A stretch of 64,000 bases of DNA from Acidobacteriota bacterium (GCA_020845575.1 JADLFL010000013.1:1-64000), one strand, 5' to 3'; positions 45,769-54,476 are shown, numbered from the stretch's first letter. Program-made: numbers and translations. The notes: a model not told the origin generated them from the sequence alone.

Positions 45769-46166
45769 GTGGCGTGGCGGGACAGACGCGGATCCGCGTC
45801 AGATACGCCGAAACGGACCAGATGGGCGTGGTCTACCACGGCAACTACTTCGCCTGGTTCGAAGTGGGGCGCGTCGAGCTCCTGCGACAGGTCGGCTGGA
45901 GCTACAAGGCACTCGAAGCCGACGGCATCAGCCTGCCGGTGATCGAAGCCACATGCCGATATCAGCAGCCGGCGCGGTACGATGACGAGTTGGAGATCCG
46001 CACCGCAGGCCGAATGGCGAGCGGCGTCAGGGTCGAGTTCTCGTATGAGCTGGTCCGCCTGGCCGACCTTCGTGTCCTGGCCACGGCGCGGACCCTTCAT
46101 GTCCCCGTCACTCGTGACGGGCGGCCCTGCCGCCTGCCTGTGGCGCTGAGGGAGATCTTCGCGTGA
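45765..46166 (+). CDS. Acyl-CoA thioesterase, YbgC/4HBT hotdog family
   Basis: 133 residues. The hotdog-fold signature RVRYAETDQMGVVYHGNYFAWFE with catalytic Asp is at about residues 11-31, matching the YbgC/FadM group, which hydrolyses short acyl-CoA or acyl-ACP and in Proteobacteria is next to tol-pal. Here it is between rpe and an epimerase. Substrate not defined. GTGA overlap with the next gene. Confidence 0.9.
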   Translation: MSGVAGQTRIRVRYAETDQMGVVYHGNYFAWFEVGRVELLRQVGWSYKALEADGISLPVIEATCRYQQPARYDDELEIRTAGRMASGVRVEFSYELVRLADLRVLATARTLHVPVTRDGRPCRLPVALREIFA

Positions 46167-47104
46167 GGGCACTCGTCACAGGAGCGGCCGGGTTCATCGG
46201 CTCGACGCTCACCGACCGACTGCTGGAGCGCGGCGTCGAGGTGGTCGGTGTCGACTGTTTCACCGACTACTACCCGCGCGCGCTCAAGGAAGGCAACCTC
46301 GCGACGGCCCGCCGGTCGTCGCGCTTCAGGTTCGTCGAGGACGACCTGCTGACAACGGACCTCGACGCGCTGCTGGACGGAGTCACGCACGTCTTCCACC
46401 TCGCCGCGCAGGCCGGCGTGCGCAAGAGTTGGGGTCGTGACTTCGACGTCTACGTCAGCAACAACATCTCCGCAACGCAACGCCTGCTCGAGGCGTGTGC
46501 CGGCCGCCCGGTCGAACGGATCGTCTATGCCTCGACGTCGTCGGTGTACGGCGACGAGGCCGCGATCCCGATGCGTGAAGACCAGCGCCTGCAGCCCGTC
46601 TCGCCGTACGGCGTCTCGAAGCTGGCCGCCGAACACCTCGGACACCTGTACCACGTGAACCACGGGGTGCCCTTCGTGGCGCTGCGTTACTTCACCGTGT
46701 ACGGTCCCCGGCAGCGGCCCGACATGGGCTTCCATCGCTTCCTGTCGGCGGTCATGGACGGTCGTCCGCTCGCGCGCTACGGCGATGGCGAGCAGACGCG
46801 CGACTTCACGTTCGTTGCCGATGCCGTCGCCGCAACGATGGCCGCGGGCACATCAGGGGTGCCGGGCCGCGTCTACAACATCGGCGGCGGTTCGCGCGTC
46901 ACGGTCAACCGGGTGTTCGAAATCATCGGCGATGTCGTCGGTCGTCCTGTGACGATTGACCAGCAGCCGTCACAGAAGGGCGACATGCGCGATACGTACG
47001 CCGACACGAGCCGCGCCGCGGCCGACCTCGGCTTCGCGCCGTCCGTCACGCTGGAACAGGGATTGGCAGAAGAGTACGCATGGCTACGCAGCACACGAGC
47101 ATGA
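46163..47104 (+). CDS. NAD-dependent nucleotide-sugar epimerase/dehydratase
   Basis: 313 residues of the extended short-chain dehydrogenase family. The NAD site is ALVTGAAGFIGSTLTDRLL; the catalytic Ser/Thr is in YASTSSVYGD, and Tyr and Lys are in SPYGVSKLAAEH. RYFTVYGPRQRPDMGFHRF is like the UDP-glucose/UDP-glucuronate 4-epimerase group. The exact sugar is not decidable. Starts with GTG overlapping the thioesterase stop. It may serve envelope polysaccharide synthesis along with the nucleotidyltransferase and mutase at 48646-51131. Confidence 0.88.
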   Translation: MRALVTGAAGFIGSTLTDRLLERGVEVVGVDCFTDYYPRALKEGNLATARRSSRFRFVEDDLLTTDLDALLDGVTHVFHLAAQAGVRKSWGRDFDVYVSNNISATQRLLEACAGRPVERIVYASTSSVYGDEAAIPMREDQRLQPVSPYGVSKLAAEHLGHLYHVNHGVPFVALRYFTVYGPRQRPDMGFHRFLSAVMDGRPLARYGDGEQTRDFTFVADAVAATMAAGTSGVPGRVYNIGGGSRVTVNRVFEIIGDVVGRPVTIDQQPSQKGDMRDTYADTSRAAADLGFAPSVTLEQGLAEEYAWLRSTRA

Positions 47105-48039
47105 TACGGACGACGGTGGTACGCATGGCCGTGGCGGCGATGGTGGTCGTGACCGCCGCGTGCGCGGCCAAGCGTACCAACATCCCGACGGGCATCAGCG
47201 AACCCGACAAATACCTGTACGAACAGGGCATGGCCGCGATCGAGGACCGCAAGTGGTTCACCGCGCGCGAGTACTTCCAGCAACTGGTCGACGGCTATCC
47301 CCAGAGCCCGCTTCGTGCCGACGCCAAGCTCGGACTCGGTGACGCGTACCTGAAGGACGGATCGACGGAGGGCAAGCTCCGGGCCGAACGCGAGTTCCAG
47401 GAATTCCTGTCGTACTTCCCCACCCATACCAGGGCCGACTACGCGCAATACAAGCTCGCGATGACGCACTTCGACCAGATGCCGAAGGCCGAACGCGACC
47501 AGACGGAAACGCGCGCCGCACTCGAGCAGTTCGAAGCGTTCCGCCAGCGGTACCCGAACAGCGCGCTGCTGCCGGAGGTGATCGAGAAGGAGCGAATCGC
47601 ACGCGATCGCATGAGCGAGTCGATCTACAAGGTCGGCTTCTTCTACCATCGATCGCGCTGGTATCCGGGCGCGATCTCGCGGTTCCGCCAGGTGCTGCAG
47701 GAGGACGCGCAGTTCACCAACCGCGACGCCGTGTACTACTACCTCGCCGACTCGCTCGTGGCCGTCCGCCTGGAAGCCGAAGCGCTCCCGCTGCTGGACC
47801 GCCTCCAGGCCGAGTTCGAAGAGAGCGAGTTCCTGGTGAAGGGTGCGGCGCTGCGCGATCGGGTCCAGACGATCATGTCGCAGCGCACGCCGGGGACGCC
47901 CGAGGGATCGCCGGCCAGCGTCACATCTCCGGCTGCACCGGTACCGACACCGGATGGCACACCGATCATCGCGTCGCCCGCCACGCCGGCGGTGGATGTC
48001 AAACCGAAGACGGCGGTTCCTTCCTCAGAACGTCGTTGA
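47101..48039 (+). CDS. bamD: Outer membrane protein assembly factor BamD
   Basis: 312 residues, lipoprotein with TPR repeats. The signal ends with VVVTAAC (Cys about 21). The TPR segments run from YLYEQGMAAIEDRKWFTARE through YPQSPLRADAKLGLGDAYL and PGAISRFRQVLQEDAQF, as in BamD of the barrel-assembly machine. The last 45 residues are a Pro/Thr-rich tail. ATG at 47101 overlaps the epimerase stop (ATGA); ATG at 47080 is the alternative. The 3' end overlaps the convergent pgsA by 41 bp. Confidence 0.88.
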   Translation: MIRTTVVRMAVAAMVVVTAACAAKRTNIPTGISEPDKYLYEQGMAAIEDRKWFTAREYFQQLVDGYPQSPLRADAKLGLGDAYLKDGSTEGKLRAEREFQEFLSYFPTHTRADYAQYKLAMTHFDQMPKAERDQTETRAALEQFEAFRQRYPNSALLPEVIEKERIARDRMSESIYKVGFFYHRSRWYPGAISRFRQVLQEDAQFTNRDAVYYYLADSLVAVRLEAEALPLLDRLQAEFEESEFLVKGAALRDRVQTIMSQRTPGTPEGSPASVTSPAAPVPTPDGTPIIASPATPAVDVKPKTAVPSSERR

Positions 48040-48574
48040 AGCGGCGGTAGTAGTCCACCCCGGACCACACCGCGAGCGCGAGCATCACCCACAGCGCCAC
48101 GGGCCCCACCCAGTCGAGGGGGAACGGGACGCTTGGCGCGAGCAGCAGGCCGAGGATGGCCGTCACCTGCGCAGCCATCTTCCCCTTCCCGAGATCAGAA
48201 GCGGGCATGGCCACGCCTCGCGCCGTGGCCACGCTGCGCAATCCGGTCACCGCCAGCTCCCGCCCCACGATAATCGTCACCATCCAGGCGGGCGCGCGAT
48301 CGAGCTGTACGAGCGAGATCAGCGCACCGAGCACGAGCAGCTTGTCGGCCAGCGGGTCGAGCCACTCGCCAACGGCCGTCACCTGCCGCCGGCGGCGCGC
48401 GAGCCAGCCGTCGAAGAAATCGGTGAGCGAGGCCAGCGCGAAGATCAGCGCGCCGAGCAAGTCGCTGTGGACGCCGGTCCAGTCCCAGCTCCGCGGCGGC
48501 GTGAGCATCACCACCACCAGCAGCGGCACCAGCACGATGCGCACGATCGAGAGCGTGTTCGGGAGGTTCAGCAT
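47999..48574 (-). CDS. pgsA: CDP-diacylglycerol-glycerol-3-phosphate 3-phosphatidyltransferase
   Basis: 191 residues, inner-membrane enzyme making phosphatidylglycerol phosphate. The CDP-alcohol phosphotransferase motif D-G-x2-A-R-x8-G-x3-D-x3-D is exact in DFFDGWLARRRRQVTAVGEW and LDPLADK. The start MLNLPNTLSIVRI is standard for PgsA, so ATG 48574 is chosen; ATG 48592 is in frame too. About five membrane spans follow. The final 41 bp are antisense to the end of bamD. Confidence 0.9.
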   Translation of the reverse strand: MLNLPNTLSIVRIVLVPLLVVVMLTPPRSWDWTGVHSDLLGALIFALASLTDFFDGWLARRRRQVTAVGEWLDPLADKLLVLGALISLVQLDRAPAWMVTIIVGRELAVTGLRSVATARGVAMPASDLGKGKMAAQVTAILGLLLAPSVPFPLDWVGPVALWVMLALAVWSGVDYYRRFNDVLRKEPPSSV

Positions 48575-48645
48575 CGGCAGGTGCGGGGCCATTGTACCCG
48601 GCGACGGAAGGGCTGCCGGGACGTGCGCTATCATCGTGTTCTGAA

Positions 48646-49698
48646 ATGAAGGCCATTCTTCTGGCAGGCGGTAAGGGCACGCGCCTGCGCCCGCTGACAC
48701 TCCACACCCCGAAGCCCATCGTTCCGATTTTCAACAGGCCGTTCCTGATGTACCAGCTCGATCAGCTGCGTCAGGTGCCTGAGGTCACCGAGGTAATCCT
48801 CAGCCTGAACTACCAGCCGCGCCGCATCGAGGAGACGTTCGGCGACGGCGAAGCGCTCGGCATCAAGATTTCGTACGCGGTGGAACCGCAGCCGCTCGGC
48901 ACGGGCGGCGCGATCAAGTACGCCGCGCAGACCGTGCAGGACTCGGTGATCGTCCTCAACGGCGATGTCCTCCAGGCGATCGACCTGCAGGCCGTGATTG
49001 CGCGACACCGTGCGGCACAGGCGAAGGCAACGATCGTCCTGACGCCTGTGGAGAATCCGTCGGCCTACGGGCTCGTGGAAACGGACGCCGACGGCAACGT
49101 GCAGCGCTTCCTCGAGAAGCCCGGCCAGGACGAGATCACCGTCAACACGATCAACGCGGGCATCTACGTGCTCGAGCCCGAGACGCTCGACCGCATTCCC
49201 GACAACGAGGCGTACTCGATCGAGCGGCAGTACTTCCCGTCGCTCGTCGCCAACGGCGAACGGTTCGTCGCCTACGTCAACGACGGGTACTGGATCGACA
49301 TCGGCACGCCCGAGAAGTACCGGCAGGTCCATCGCGACATCATGGACGGCCGTTATCATGCCGCGCCGTTCCTCGATCGCGCCGGCGGCATCGTCGATCT
49401 CGGCGCGCGCATCGAGCGTGACGTGCACATCGAGGGGCCGTGCTTCCTCGACGAGGGCGTGGTGATCAAGGCAGGTGCCCGCGTCGGTCCGTACGCGGTG
49501 ATCGGCCGGCAGGTGCAGATCGACGAGCAGGCGCAGGTGCGCGACTCGGTGGTCTGGGCCAACTCGGTGATCGGCGCCGACGCCACCGTCGACGGCGCCC
49601 TCGTGGGCCGCAACAGCCACATCGGACGCAGTTCGGTGGTGAGCCAGGGGCGGATGCTCGGCGATCGCCCCACGGTGACCGACTTCAGCAGGCTCTGA
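48646..49698 (+). CDS. Sugar-1-phosphate nucleotidyltransferase with hexapeptide-repeat C-terminus
   Basis: 350 residues. The nucleotidyltransferase domain (1 to about 235) has AILLAGGKGTRLRPLTLHTP at the start, TPKPIVPI, and LGTGGAI and NGDVL at the metal site. The C-terminal part (about 245-345) is a left-handed beta-helix (IEGPCFLDEGVVIKAGARVG, IGRQVQI, WANSVIGADATV). This make-up is that of GDP-mannose/mannose-1-phosphate guanylyltransferases, though glucose-1-phosphate is possible. A TATCAT sits 11 nt before the ATG. A phosphohexomutase gene follows, giving two successive steps of NDP-sugar formation. Confidence 0.88.
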   Translation: MKAILLAGGKGTRLRPLTLHTPKPIVPIFNRPFLMYQLDQLRQVPEVTEVILSLNYQPRRIEETFGDGEALGIKISYAVEPQPLGTGGAIKYAAQTVQDSVIVLNGDVLQAIDLQAVIARHRAAQAKATIVLTPVENPSAYGLVETDADGNVQRFLEKPGQDEITVNTINAGIYVLEPETLDRIPDNEAYSIERQYFPSLVANGERFVAYVNDGYWIDIGTPEKYRQVHRDIMDGRYHAAPFLDRAGGIVDLGARIERDVHIEGPCFLDEGVVIKAGARVGPYAVIGRQVQIDEQAQVRDSVVWANSVIGADATVDGALVGRNSHIGRSSVVSQGRMLGDRPTVTDFSRL

Positions 49699-49763
49699 GC
49701 CGTCGCGCGACGCGGAGGTCGCGCGACTCCCCCAACGTACCCGGTAGCAGGACGCGCAGTGTC

Positions 49764-51131
49764 ATGGCAGACGTGAACGTGGTCGATCCCAGCATCTTCA
49801 AGGCGTACGACGTACGCGGGCTGTATCCGTCGGAAATGAACGAGACGGCCGCCCACGATATCGGCGGCGCCTTTGTCACCTACCTGAAGGCACGTCGCAT
49901 CGGCGTGTCGCGCGACATGCGCACCTCGTCGCCTGGTCTGGCCGACGCGCTGATCGAAGGCGCGCGGCAGCAGGGCTGCGACGTGGTGGACTACGGGATG
50001 CTGCCCACCGACGTGATGTACTTCGCGGTGTGCCGCGACGGACTCGACGGTGGCGCGCAGATCACGGCCTCGCACAACCCGAAGGAGTACAACGGCGTCA
50101 AGCTCGTGTCTCGGGAGGCGCGTCCCCTGAGCGGCGACGCCGGCATCAAGGAGATTCGCGAGATGATCATGGCTCGCGAACTGCCGCCAGGCACACCGGC
50201 GCGTGGCGCGTACGAGCGCCGCGACGTGATCGACGCGTACCTCGCGCACATCTTCGGCTTCATCGACCCGGCGATCATCACTCCGTTCAAGTGCGTGCTC
50301 GACGCCGGCTCCGGCATGGGCGGATTGATCGGTCCGAAGATCTTCGAGCGGCTGCCGTGCCGCACCACGCACGTCGCGATGGAGGTGGACGGCACGTTCC
50401 CGCACCACGAGTCCAACCCGCTCATCGAAGAGAACCGCCGGACCGCGACTGCCACGGTCCTCCAAACAGGCGCCGACATCGGCATCGCCTGGGACGGCGA
50501 TGCGGATCGGTGCTTCTTCATCGACGGCACGGGCGACTTCGTCGCGGGCGATTTCGTGACGGCGCTGCTCGCCGAGGCGTTCCTGATGAAATCGCCTGGC
50601 GAGAAGATCATCTACGACGTCCGCGCCAGCTACGCCGTCAGGGACATCGTCGAACGGTACGGCGGCACGGCGCTCATGAGCCGCGTGGGACACGCGTTCA
50701 TCAAGCAACGCATGCGCGCCGAGAACGCGATCTTCGGCGGCGAAGTCACGGGACACTACTACTTCCGGGACAACTGGTACGCCGACAACGGCTTCATCCC
50801 CGTGCTGCTGATCCTCGAACTGATGTCACGCAAGGGCCAGACGCTCGCAGAACTCCTCGCGCCGCTCCGTGCGAAGTACTTCATCTCGGGCGAGATCAAC
50901 ACGAAGCTCCCGAGCATGGCCGACGCCGACGCGCGCATCGCGGAGATCACGGCCCGCTTCGCCGACGGCCACGTCTACCATCTCGACGGTGTCTCGGTGG
51001 AGTATCCCGACTGGCACTTCAACGTGCGCAAGTCCAACACCGAGCCGCTCCTCCGGCTGAACCTCGAAGCCACGTCGCAACCCCTCATGGAACAACACCG
51101 CGACGAGATCCTCGCCCTGATCCGCGCGTAG
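49764..51131 (+). CDS. Phosphomannomutase/phosphoglucomutase
   Basis: 455 residues of the alpha-D-phosphohexomutase family. Domain 1 starts FKAYDVRGLYPSEMNE and holds the phosphoserine loop QITASHNPKEYNGVKL. The metal loop DGDADRCFF is in domain 2, the sugar loop FGGEVTGHYYFRD in domain 3, and the phosphate-binding KSNTEPLLRLNLE in domain 4. It interconverts mannose or glucose 6- and 1-phosphate, supplying the nucleotidyltransferase encoded upstream. The 65-bp gap has no terminator; likely one transcript. Confidence 0.94.
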   Translation: MADVNVVDPSIFKAYDVRGLYPSEMNETAAHDIGGAFVTYLKARRIGVSRDMRTSSPGLADALIEGARQQGCDVVDYGMLPTDVMYFAVCRDGLDGGAQITASHNPKEYNGVKLVSREARPLSGDAGIKEIREMIMARELPPGTPARGAYERRDVIDAYLAHIFGFIDPAIITPFKCVLDAGSGMGGLIGPKIFERLPCRTTHVAMEVDGTFPHHESNPLIEENRRTATATVLQTGADIGIAWDGDADRCFFIDGTGDFVAGDFVTALLAEAFLMKSPGEKIIYDVRASYAVRDIVERYGGTALMSRVGHAFIKQRMRAENAIFGGEVTGHYYFRDNWYADNGFIPVLLILELMSRKGQTLAELLAPLRAKYFISGEINTKLPSMADADARIAEITARFADGHVYHLDGVSVEYPDWHFNVRKSNTEPLLRLNLEATSQPLMEQHRDEILALIRA

Positions 51132-51241
51132 CCACTGCCCCGCGCCTCACTGCGCCTCGTCGAGCCGAGCGCCAACGTCGCGTCGCGCTGGAGGTCCGGC
51201 TGTTCCCTGGGACGGCTCTGTCAGTGGTGCAGTGCCGCAGA

Positions 51242-51271
51242 TTGACTTCAGCCAAACCCGACGTCGATAAT
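51242..51271 (+). promoter_or_regulatory. Promoter of the tRNA-Gly gene
   Basis: TTGACT (51242-51247) and GATAAT (51266-51271) with an 18-bp spacer. Expected start near 51278, 8 nt before the tRNA. The preceding 110 bp after the mutase stop hold nothing else that I can identify. Confidence 0.75.
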
Positions 51272-51285
51272 GGGTGGCCGCGTGA

Positions 51286-51359
51286 GCGGGCTTAGCATAG
51301 TGGTAATGTCCTGGCTTCCCAAGCCAGTCAGACGGGTTCGATTCCCGTAGCCCGCTCCA
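51286..51359 (+). tRNA. tRNA-Gly (anticodon CCC), CCA encoded
   Basis: The acceptor arms GCGGGCT (51286-51292) and AGCCCGC (51349-51355) pair perfectly; discriminator T and CCA follow in the gene. The anticodon arm is CTGGC-TTCCCAA-GCCAG (51311-51327), giving anticodon CCC at 51318-51320 for GGG codons. The T-loop reads GGGTTCGATTCCC-like. All parts of the cloverleaf are present. Confidence 0.95.
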
Positions 51360-51379
51360 CCCTCAATCCCCAGAGCCCT

Positions 51380-51838
51380 TCAGGTCTTCCCCACTCGCGG
51401 ACGCGTGACGTCTGTCGGGCCGTAGAGTGCGACAAGCAGCCCGAGGACGGCCAGGAGCACCACGCCGCCGAGCCAGATCAGCGTCGGGGCGAGCAGTTCG
51501 ATCCGCCGGTCCACGCGGGCGCGCATCGGGAAGTTGGCGTCGTAGCGCACGGGCACCGCCGCGCCCACCGCGTACGGCGGACGCCCGTAGCTGGCAATGC
51601 TCCGGAACCTGATGCGGTCGCCAGTGGCCGTCTTGAACGTCACGAGCATGCGGAAGCGCGTCTGGACTTTCCACGCCTCGCGTTCGAACGGCTCGTGCGC
51701 CACCACCTCCCCCGTGGCGCGGGCGCCATGCAGCAGGAAAAATCTGTCGGTCTCGGTCAGCCGCCACCCCGCGACAAACAGGCCGACGGCCACCAGAATC
51801 AGGACCGTACCCACCGCGCTTCGCGCTCGTCCAGCCAT
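51380..51838 (-). CDS. DUF3592-like membrane protein
   Basis: 152 residues. Two membrane spans (about 8-27, AVGTVLILVAVGLFVAGWRL, and about 115-140, LLAPTLIWLGGVVLLAVLGLL) flank an extracytoplasmic beta-rich region with ATGEVVAHEPFE, YRSIASYG-like and AVGAAVPVRYDANFP, matching the DUF3592 pattern. Function unknown. ATG at 51838 has TATCCT 7 nt upstream on the same strand and no ribosome binding site. Convergent with the tRNA. Confidence 0.72.
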   Translation of the reverse strand: MAGRARSAVGTVLILVAVGLFVAGWRLTETDRFFLLHGARATGEVVAHEPFEREAWKVQTRFRMLVTFKTATGDRIRFRSIASYGRPPYAVGAAVPVRYDANFPMRARVDRRIELLAPTLIWLGGVVLLAVLGLLVALYGPTDVTRPRVGKT

Positions 51839-51845
51839 CCGGTCG

Positions 51846-51851
51846 AGGATA
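51846..51851 (-). promoter_or_regulatory. -10 box TATCCT, 7 nt before the DUF3592-like gene
   Basis: On the minus strand TATCCT is 7 nt before the ATG at 51838. No Shine-Dalgarno is present, consistent with a leaderless message. Confidence 0.4.
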
Positions 51852-51957
51852 GCAGGACCGGCGCATGGACGACCTGGAACGAAGCATGCATCGTTCAACT
51901 GCATTCCTGGGACCGGCGAGCGTCGATGCGAAGAAATGCGCTCCAGCCCTATACACT

Positions 51958-51976
51958 GTGTTCTGAATTCGAACAC
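51958..51976. promoter_or_regulatory. Palindrome GTGTTC-N7-GAACAC upstream of the sigma-54 response regulator
   Basis: A 19-nt near-palindrome with perfect 6-bp arms and inner GAATTC, 47 bp before the start at 52024 and beside TATACA at 51950-51955. This place and form suit an operator for a dimeric regulator, perhaps auto-control. The other part of the 185-bp gap shows nothing clear. Confidence 0.4.
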
Positions 51977-52023
51977 TCGTATGAAAGTGGACCGCCGTCA
52001 ACGCTACTCACGGGAGCTGCTGC

Positions 52024-53412
52024 ATGAACGGACGTGAGGCCGCGCCGCCCGCCCGGATTCTCCACGTCGACGACCAGCCCGAAACCCACGAGTGGCTGAA
52101 GCTGGCCCTCGAGCGCAAGCAGTTCCAGGTGACGGCGGTCACGAGCGGGCAGGCCGCGCTTGCCTCCTTCACCAGCCATCGGCCGGACGTCGTGCTGCTC
52201 GATCACCAGCTGCCGGACCAGAACGGGTTGGAGGTCCTGCGGCAATTCAAGAACGCGGATCCGCTCGTCGAGGTCGTGATGCTGACCGGTCATGGCAGCG
52301 TCTCGCTCGCTGTCGAAGCCATGCGCGAAGGCGCGTTCGGCTTCGTCGAGAAGCCCGTCGAGTTCGCCGTCCTCGACGCCGTACTCGACAAGGCGCTCGC
52401 CCACCGCGCGCTGCACGCCGAAGCGACTCGCCTGCGCCTCAACGCCGAGCGTCGTGAAGGGTTCACGCGTCTGGTAGGCACGTCGCCGACGATGAAGCGA
52501 CTGTTCGACCTGATTCAGCTCGTGGCGCCCACCGACGCCTCGGTGCTGATCCGCGGTGAGAACGGTACCGGCAAGGAACTCGTCGCTGACGCCGTCCACG
52601 AGCGGAGTTCCCGCAGCCGCGGCCCAATCGTCAAGATCAACTGCGGCGCCATTCCGGGCGATCTGTTCGAGTCGGAACTGTTCGGGCACAAGCGCGGCGC
52701 CTTCACCGGCGCGCTCGCCGACAAGCGCGGACTCATCGAATCGGCCGACCACGGCACGCTGCTGCTCGACGAGATTGGCGAGATGCCCGCCAATGCCCAG
52801 GTGAAGCTGCTGCGCGTGCTGCAGGAGAAGCAGGTACGCCGCCTCGGCGACACGCACATGTCGGCGCCGGACTTCCGCCTGATCTGCGCCACCAACGCAC
52901 GCCTCGAGACCCTCATGGCCGACAACAGGGTCCGCGAGGATCTCTACTTCCGCATCAATACCGTCGTGCTCGACATCCCCCCCTTGCGCGAGCGCCGCGA
53001 GGACATCCCCGTCCTCGCGCAGGTGTTCCTGCAGCGGTACGCCGAGAAGTACGAGCGCGACGTGGTGCGCTACCACCCGTCGGTGCTCCAGCGCCTCATG
53101 AAACACGTCTGGCGCGGCAACGTGCGTGAGCTCGAACACGTCGTCGAACACGCGGTGATCGTCGCGACGGGGCGCGACGTGCAGTTGCGCCACCTGCCCG
53201 AGTCTTTCCGCTCCGAGTCGACCGTCGACGACACCAGCCCGCTCTGTACGCTCGAAGACGTCGAACGCGCCGCCATCGTTCGCACGCTTGCCTACACGCG
53301 TGGCAACAAGCGCGCTGCGGCGGACATCCTCGGGGTCTACCGGCCGACACTCTACGCGAAGATGCGCAAGTACGGCCTCATGGCCGCTCAGGAGGAGCCG
53401 ACACCGGCATGA
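52024..53412 (+). CDS. Sigma-54-dependent response regulator (NtrC family)
   Basis: 462 residues. A receiver domain (about 10-125) has the acidic pair DD at 16-17, the phospho-acceptor Asp in VVLLDHQLPD (Asp 60) and the Lys in FVEKPVE. The AAA+ domain (about 148-385) has Walker A GENGTGKE, ELFGHKRGAFTGA, GTLLLDEIGEM and VWRGNVRELEH. The C-terminal Fis-type HTH is GNKRAAADILGVYRPTLYAK. It activates sigma-54 promoters when phosphorylated. A Shine-Dalgarno GGGAG precedes the ATG. It overlaps the next gene, a kinase-like fragment, in ATGA. Confidence 0.93.
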   Translation: MNGREAAPPARILHVDDQPETHEWLKLALERKQFQVTAVTSGQAALASFTSHRPDVVLLDHQLPDQNGLEVLRQFKNADPLVEVVMLTGHGSVSLAVEAMREGAFGFVEKPVEFAVLDAVLDKALAHRALHAEATRLRLNAERREGFTRLVGTSPTMKRLFDLIQLVAPTDASVLIRGENGTGKELVADAVHERSSRSRGPIVKINCGAIPGDLFESELFGHKRGAFTGALADKRGLIESADHGTLLLDEIGEMPANAQVKLLRVLQEKQVRRLGDTHMSAPDFRLICATNARLETLMADNRVREDLYFRINTVVLDIPPLRERREDIPVLAQVFLQRYAEKYERDVVRYHPSVLQRLMKHVWRGNVRELEHVVEHAVIVATGRDVQLRHLPESFRSESTVDDTSPLCTLEDVERAAIVRTLAYTRGNKRAAADILGVYRPTLYAKMRKYGLMAAQEEPTPA

Positions 53413-53951
53413 CTCAGGAGACCGGTCCTTCTTCGGGGGCCGACGATGCCACGCTCGACACGCTGGCCGTGCCGGTGCTGGTGTGGATGCCTGACGGCGG
53501 CGTGACGTTCGTCAACGAGGCTTGGTGCGGCGTCACGGGCACCACGCGTACGCAGAACCTCGGTGATGGCTGGCTCGGCGCCGTCCATCCTCAGGACCGC
53601 GACACCGTGTCGCACGTGCTCGCGCGGCCGGGCACCAGCGTGCTCGCGTACAGACTGCATCGTGATGGGCTCGCCGTCCCCGTGCTCGACACGGCTCGCG
53701 CGATCGCACGGGCGGACGGCAGCATCGCCGCCGTCGTGCACACCGTTGTGCCACGCGACATGTCGGCGCCGCAGGGGCAGTCCGTGGGCCGATGGGCACA
53801 CGAGTTGCGGGGCCCGCTCAACGCCATTCTGGGGTGGGCGGATCTGCTGGCAGCCGGTGAAGCGGATCCCGCGATCCTGCAGAAAGGTCTGCAGGTGATC
53901 GCCAGCAATGCCCGTCGGCAGGCGGCGATCATCAAGCGCATGGCGGAGTGA
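53409..53951 (+). CDS. PAS-HisKA protein lacking the ATPase domain
   Basis: 180 residues. A PAS domain (about 15-115) starts AVPVLVWMPDGGVTFVNEAW and is followed by a dimerisation/phospho-acceptor helix pair with H-box WAHELRGPLNAILGWADLL (His 131) and the second helix to about 178. The stop falls right where the catalytic HATPase domain would begin; no later frame on this strand up to 54550 continues it. The His could accept or pass phosphate to or from the response regulator it overlaps, but it cannot autophosphorylate. It is either a shortened kinase or a true phosphotransfer/adaptor unit. Confidence 0.82.
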   Translation: MTQETGPSSGADDATLDTLAVPVLVWMPDGGVTFVNEAWCGVTGTTRTQNLGDGWLGAVHPQDRDTVSHVLARPGTSVLAYRLHRDGLAVPVLDTARAIARADGSIAAVVHTVVPRDMSAPQGQSVGRWAHELRGPLNAILGWADLLAAGEADPAILQKGLQVIASNARRQAAIIKRMAE

Positions 53952-53957
53952 CGTTCG

Positions 53958-54476
53958 TCAGAGTGTGGGCGGCTTCAGCGTCATCTTGTCGATCACGCGC
54001 TTGACGCCCTTCGTCTCGCGTGCGTGCTTCAGGACGAGATCCCGTAGCGCTTCTGACGGCACGTCGCCGGTGATCGTCACCACGTTCTTCTTCACCTTCA
54101 CGTCCACATCCACATCCTCGAGCGCATCGTCGGCGTTGATCTTCCCGGCGATCTTCGCCGTGATCCACGTCTCGTCGATCTTCGCGGGCGCATCGGAGAC
54201 GACGTCCTTCGTCTTCTTCGCGCCCGTCACCACGGCATCTCTGGTGGCTTCGGCCGCCTTCTCCACGGCCTCACCCGTCTTTGCCGCCGCCTTCTTCGTG
54301 GCGTCCTTCACATCGCTCGCCGCGACCGAGCCCCTGGTGCCGTCCTTGTCTTTGTCCTTGTTCTCGTCGGATTGCGTCTGCTCCTGCGACTGCATGGCCG
54401 CGAGCGGGGTGGCGGCACCGGTGATGACCCATACGCCAAGTGCCACTGCCAGAGATGTCGAGTGGATACGATTCAT
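53958..54476 (-). CDS. Exported BON-domain protein
   Basis: 172 residues. A signal peptide (MNRIHSTSLAVALGVWVITG...) is followed by a Lys/Asp/Ala-rich helical region (about 35-110) and one BON domain (about 112-170: ITAKIAGKINADDALEDVDV, VVTITGDVPSEALRDLVLKH, GVKRVIDKM). BON proteins, such as OsmY, protect or bind at the cell envelope under stress. ATG at 54476 has a GGAGG Shine-Dalgarno. Convergent, 6 bp from the kinase fragment; divergent from the HAD gene. Confidence 0.85.
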   Translation of the reverse strand: MNRIHSTSLAVALGVWVITGAATPLAAMQSQEQTQSDENKDKDKDGTRGSVAASDVKDATKKAAAKTGEAVEKAAEATRDAVVTGAKKTKDVVSDAPAKIDETWITAKIAGKINADDALEDVDVDVKVKKNVVTITGDVPSEALRDLVLKHARETKGVKRVIDKMTLKPPTL

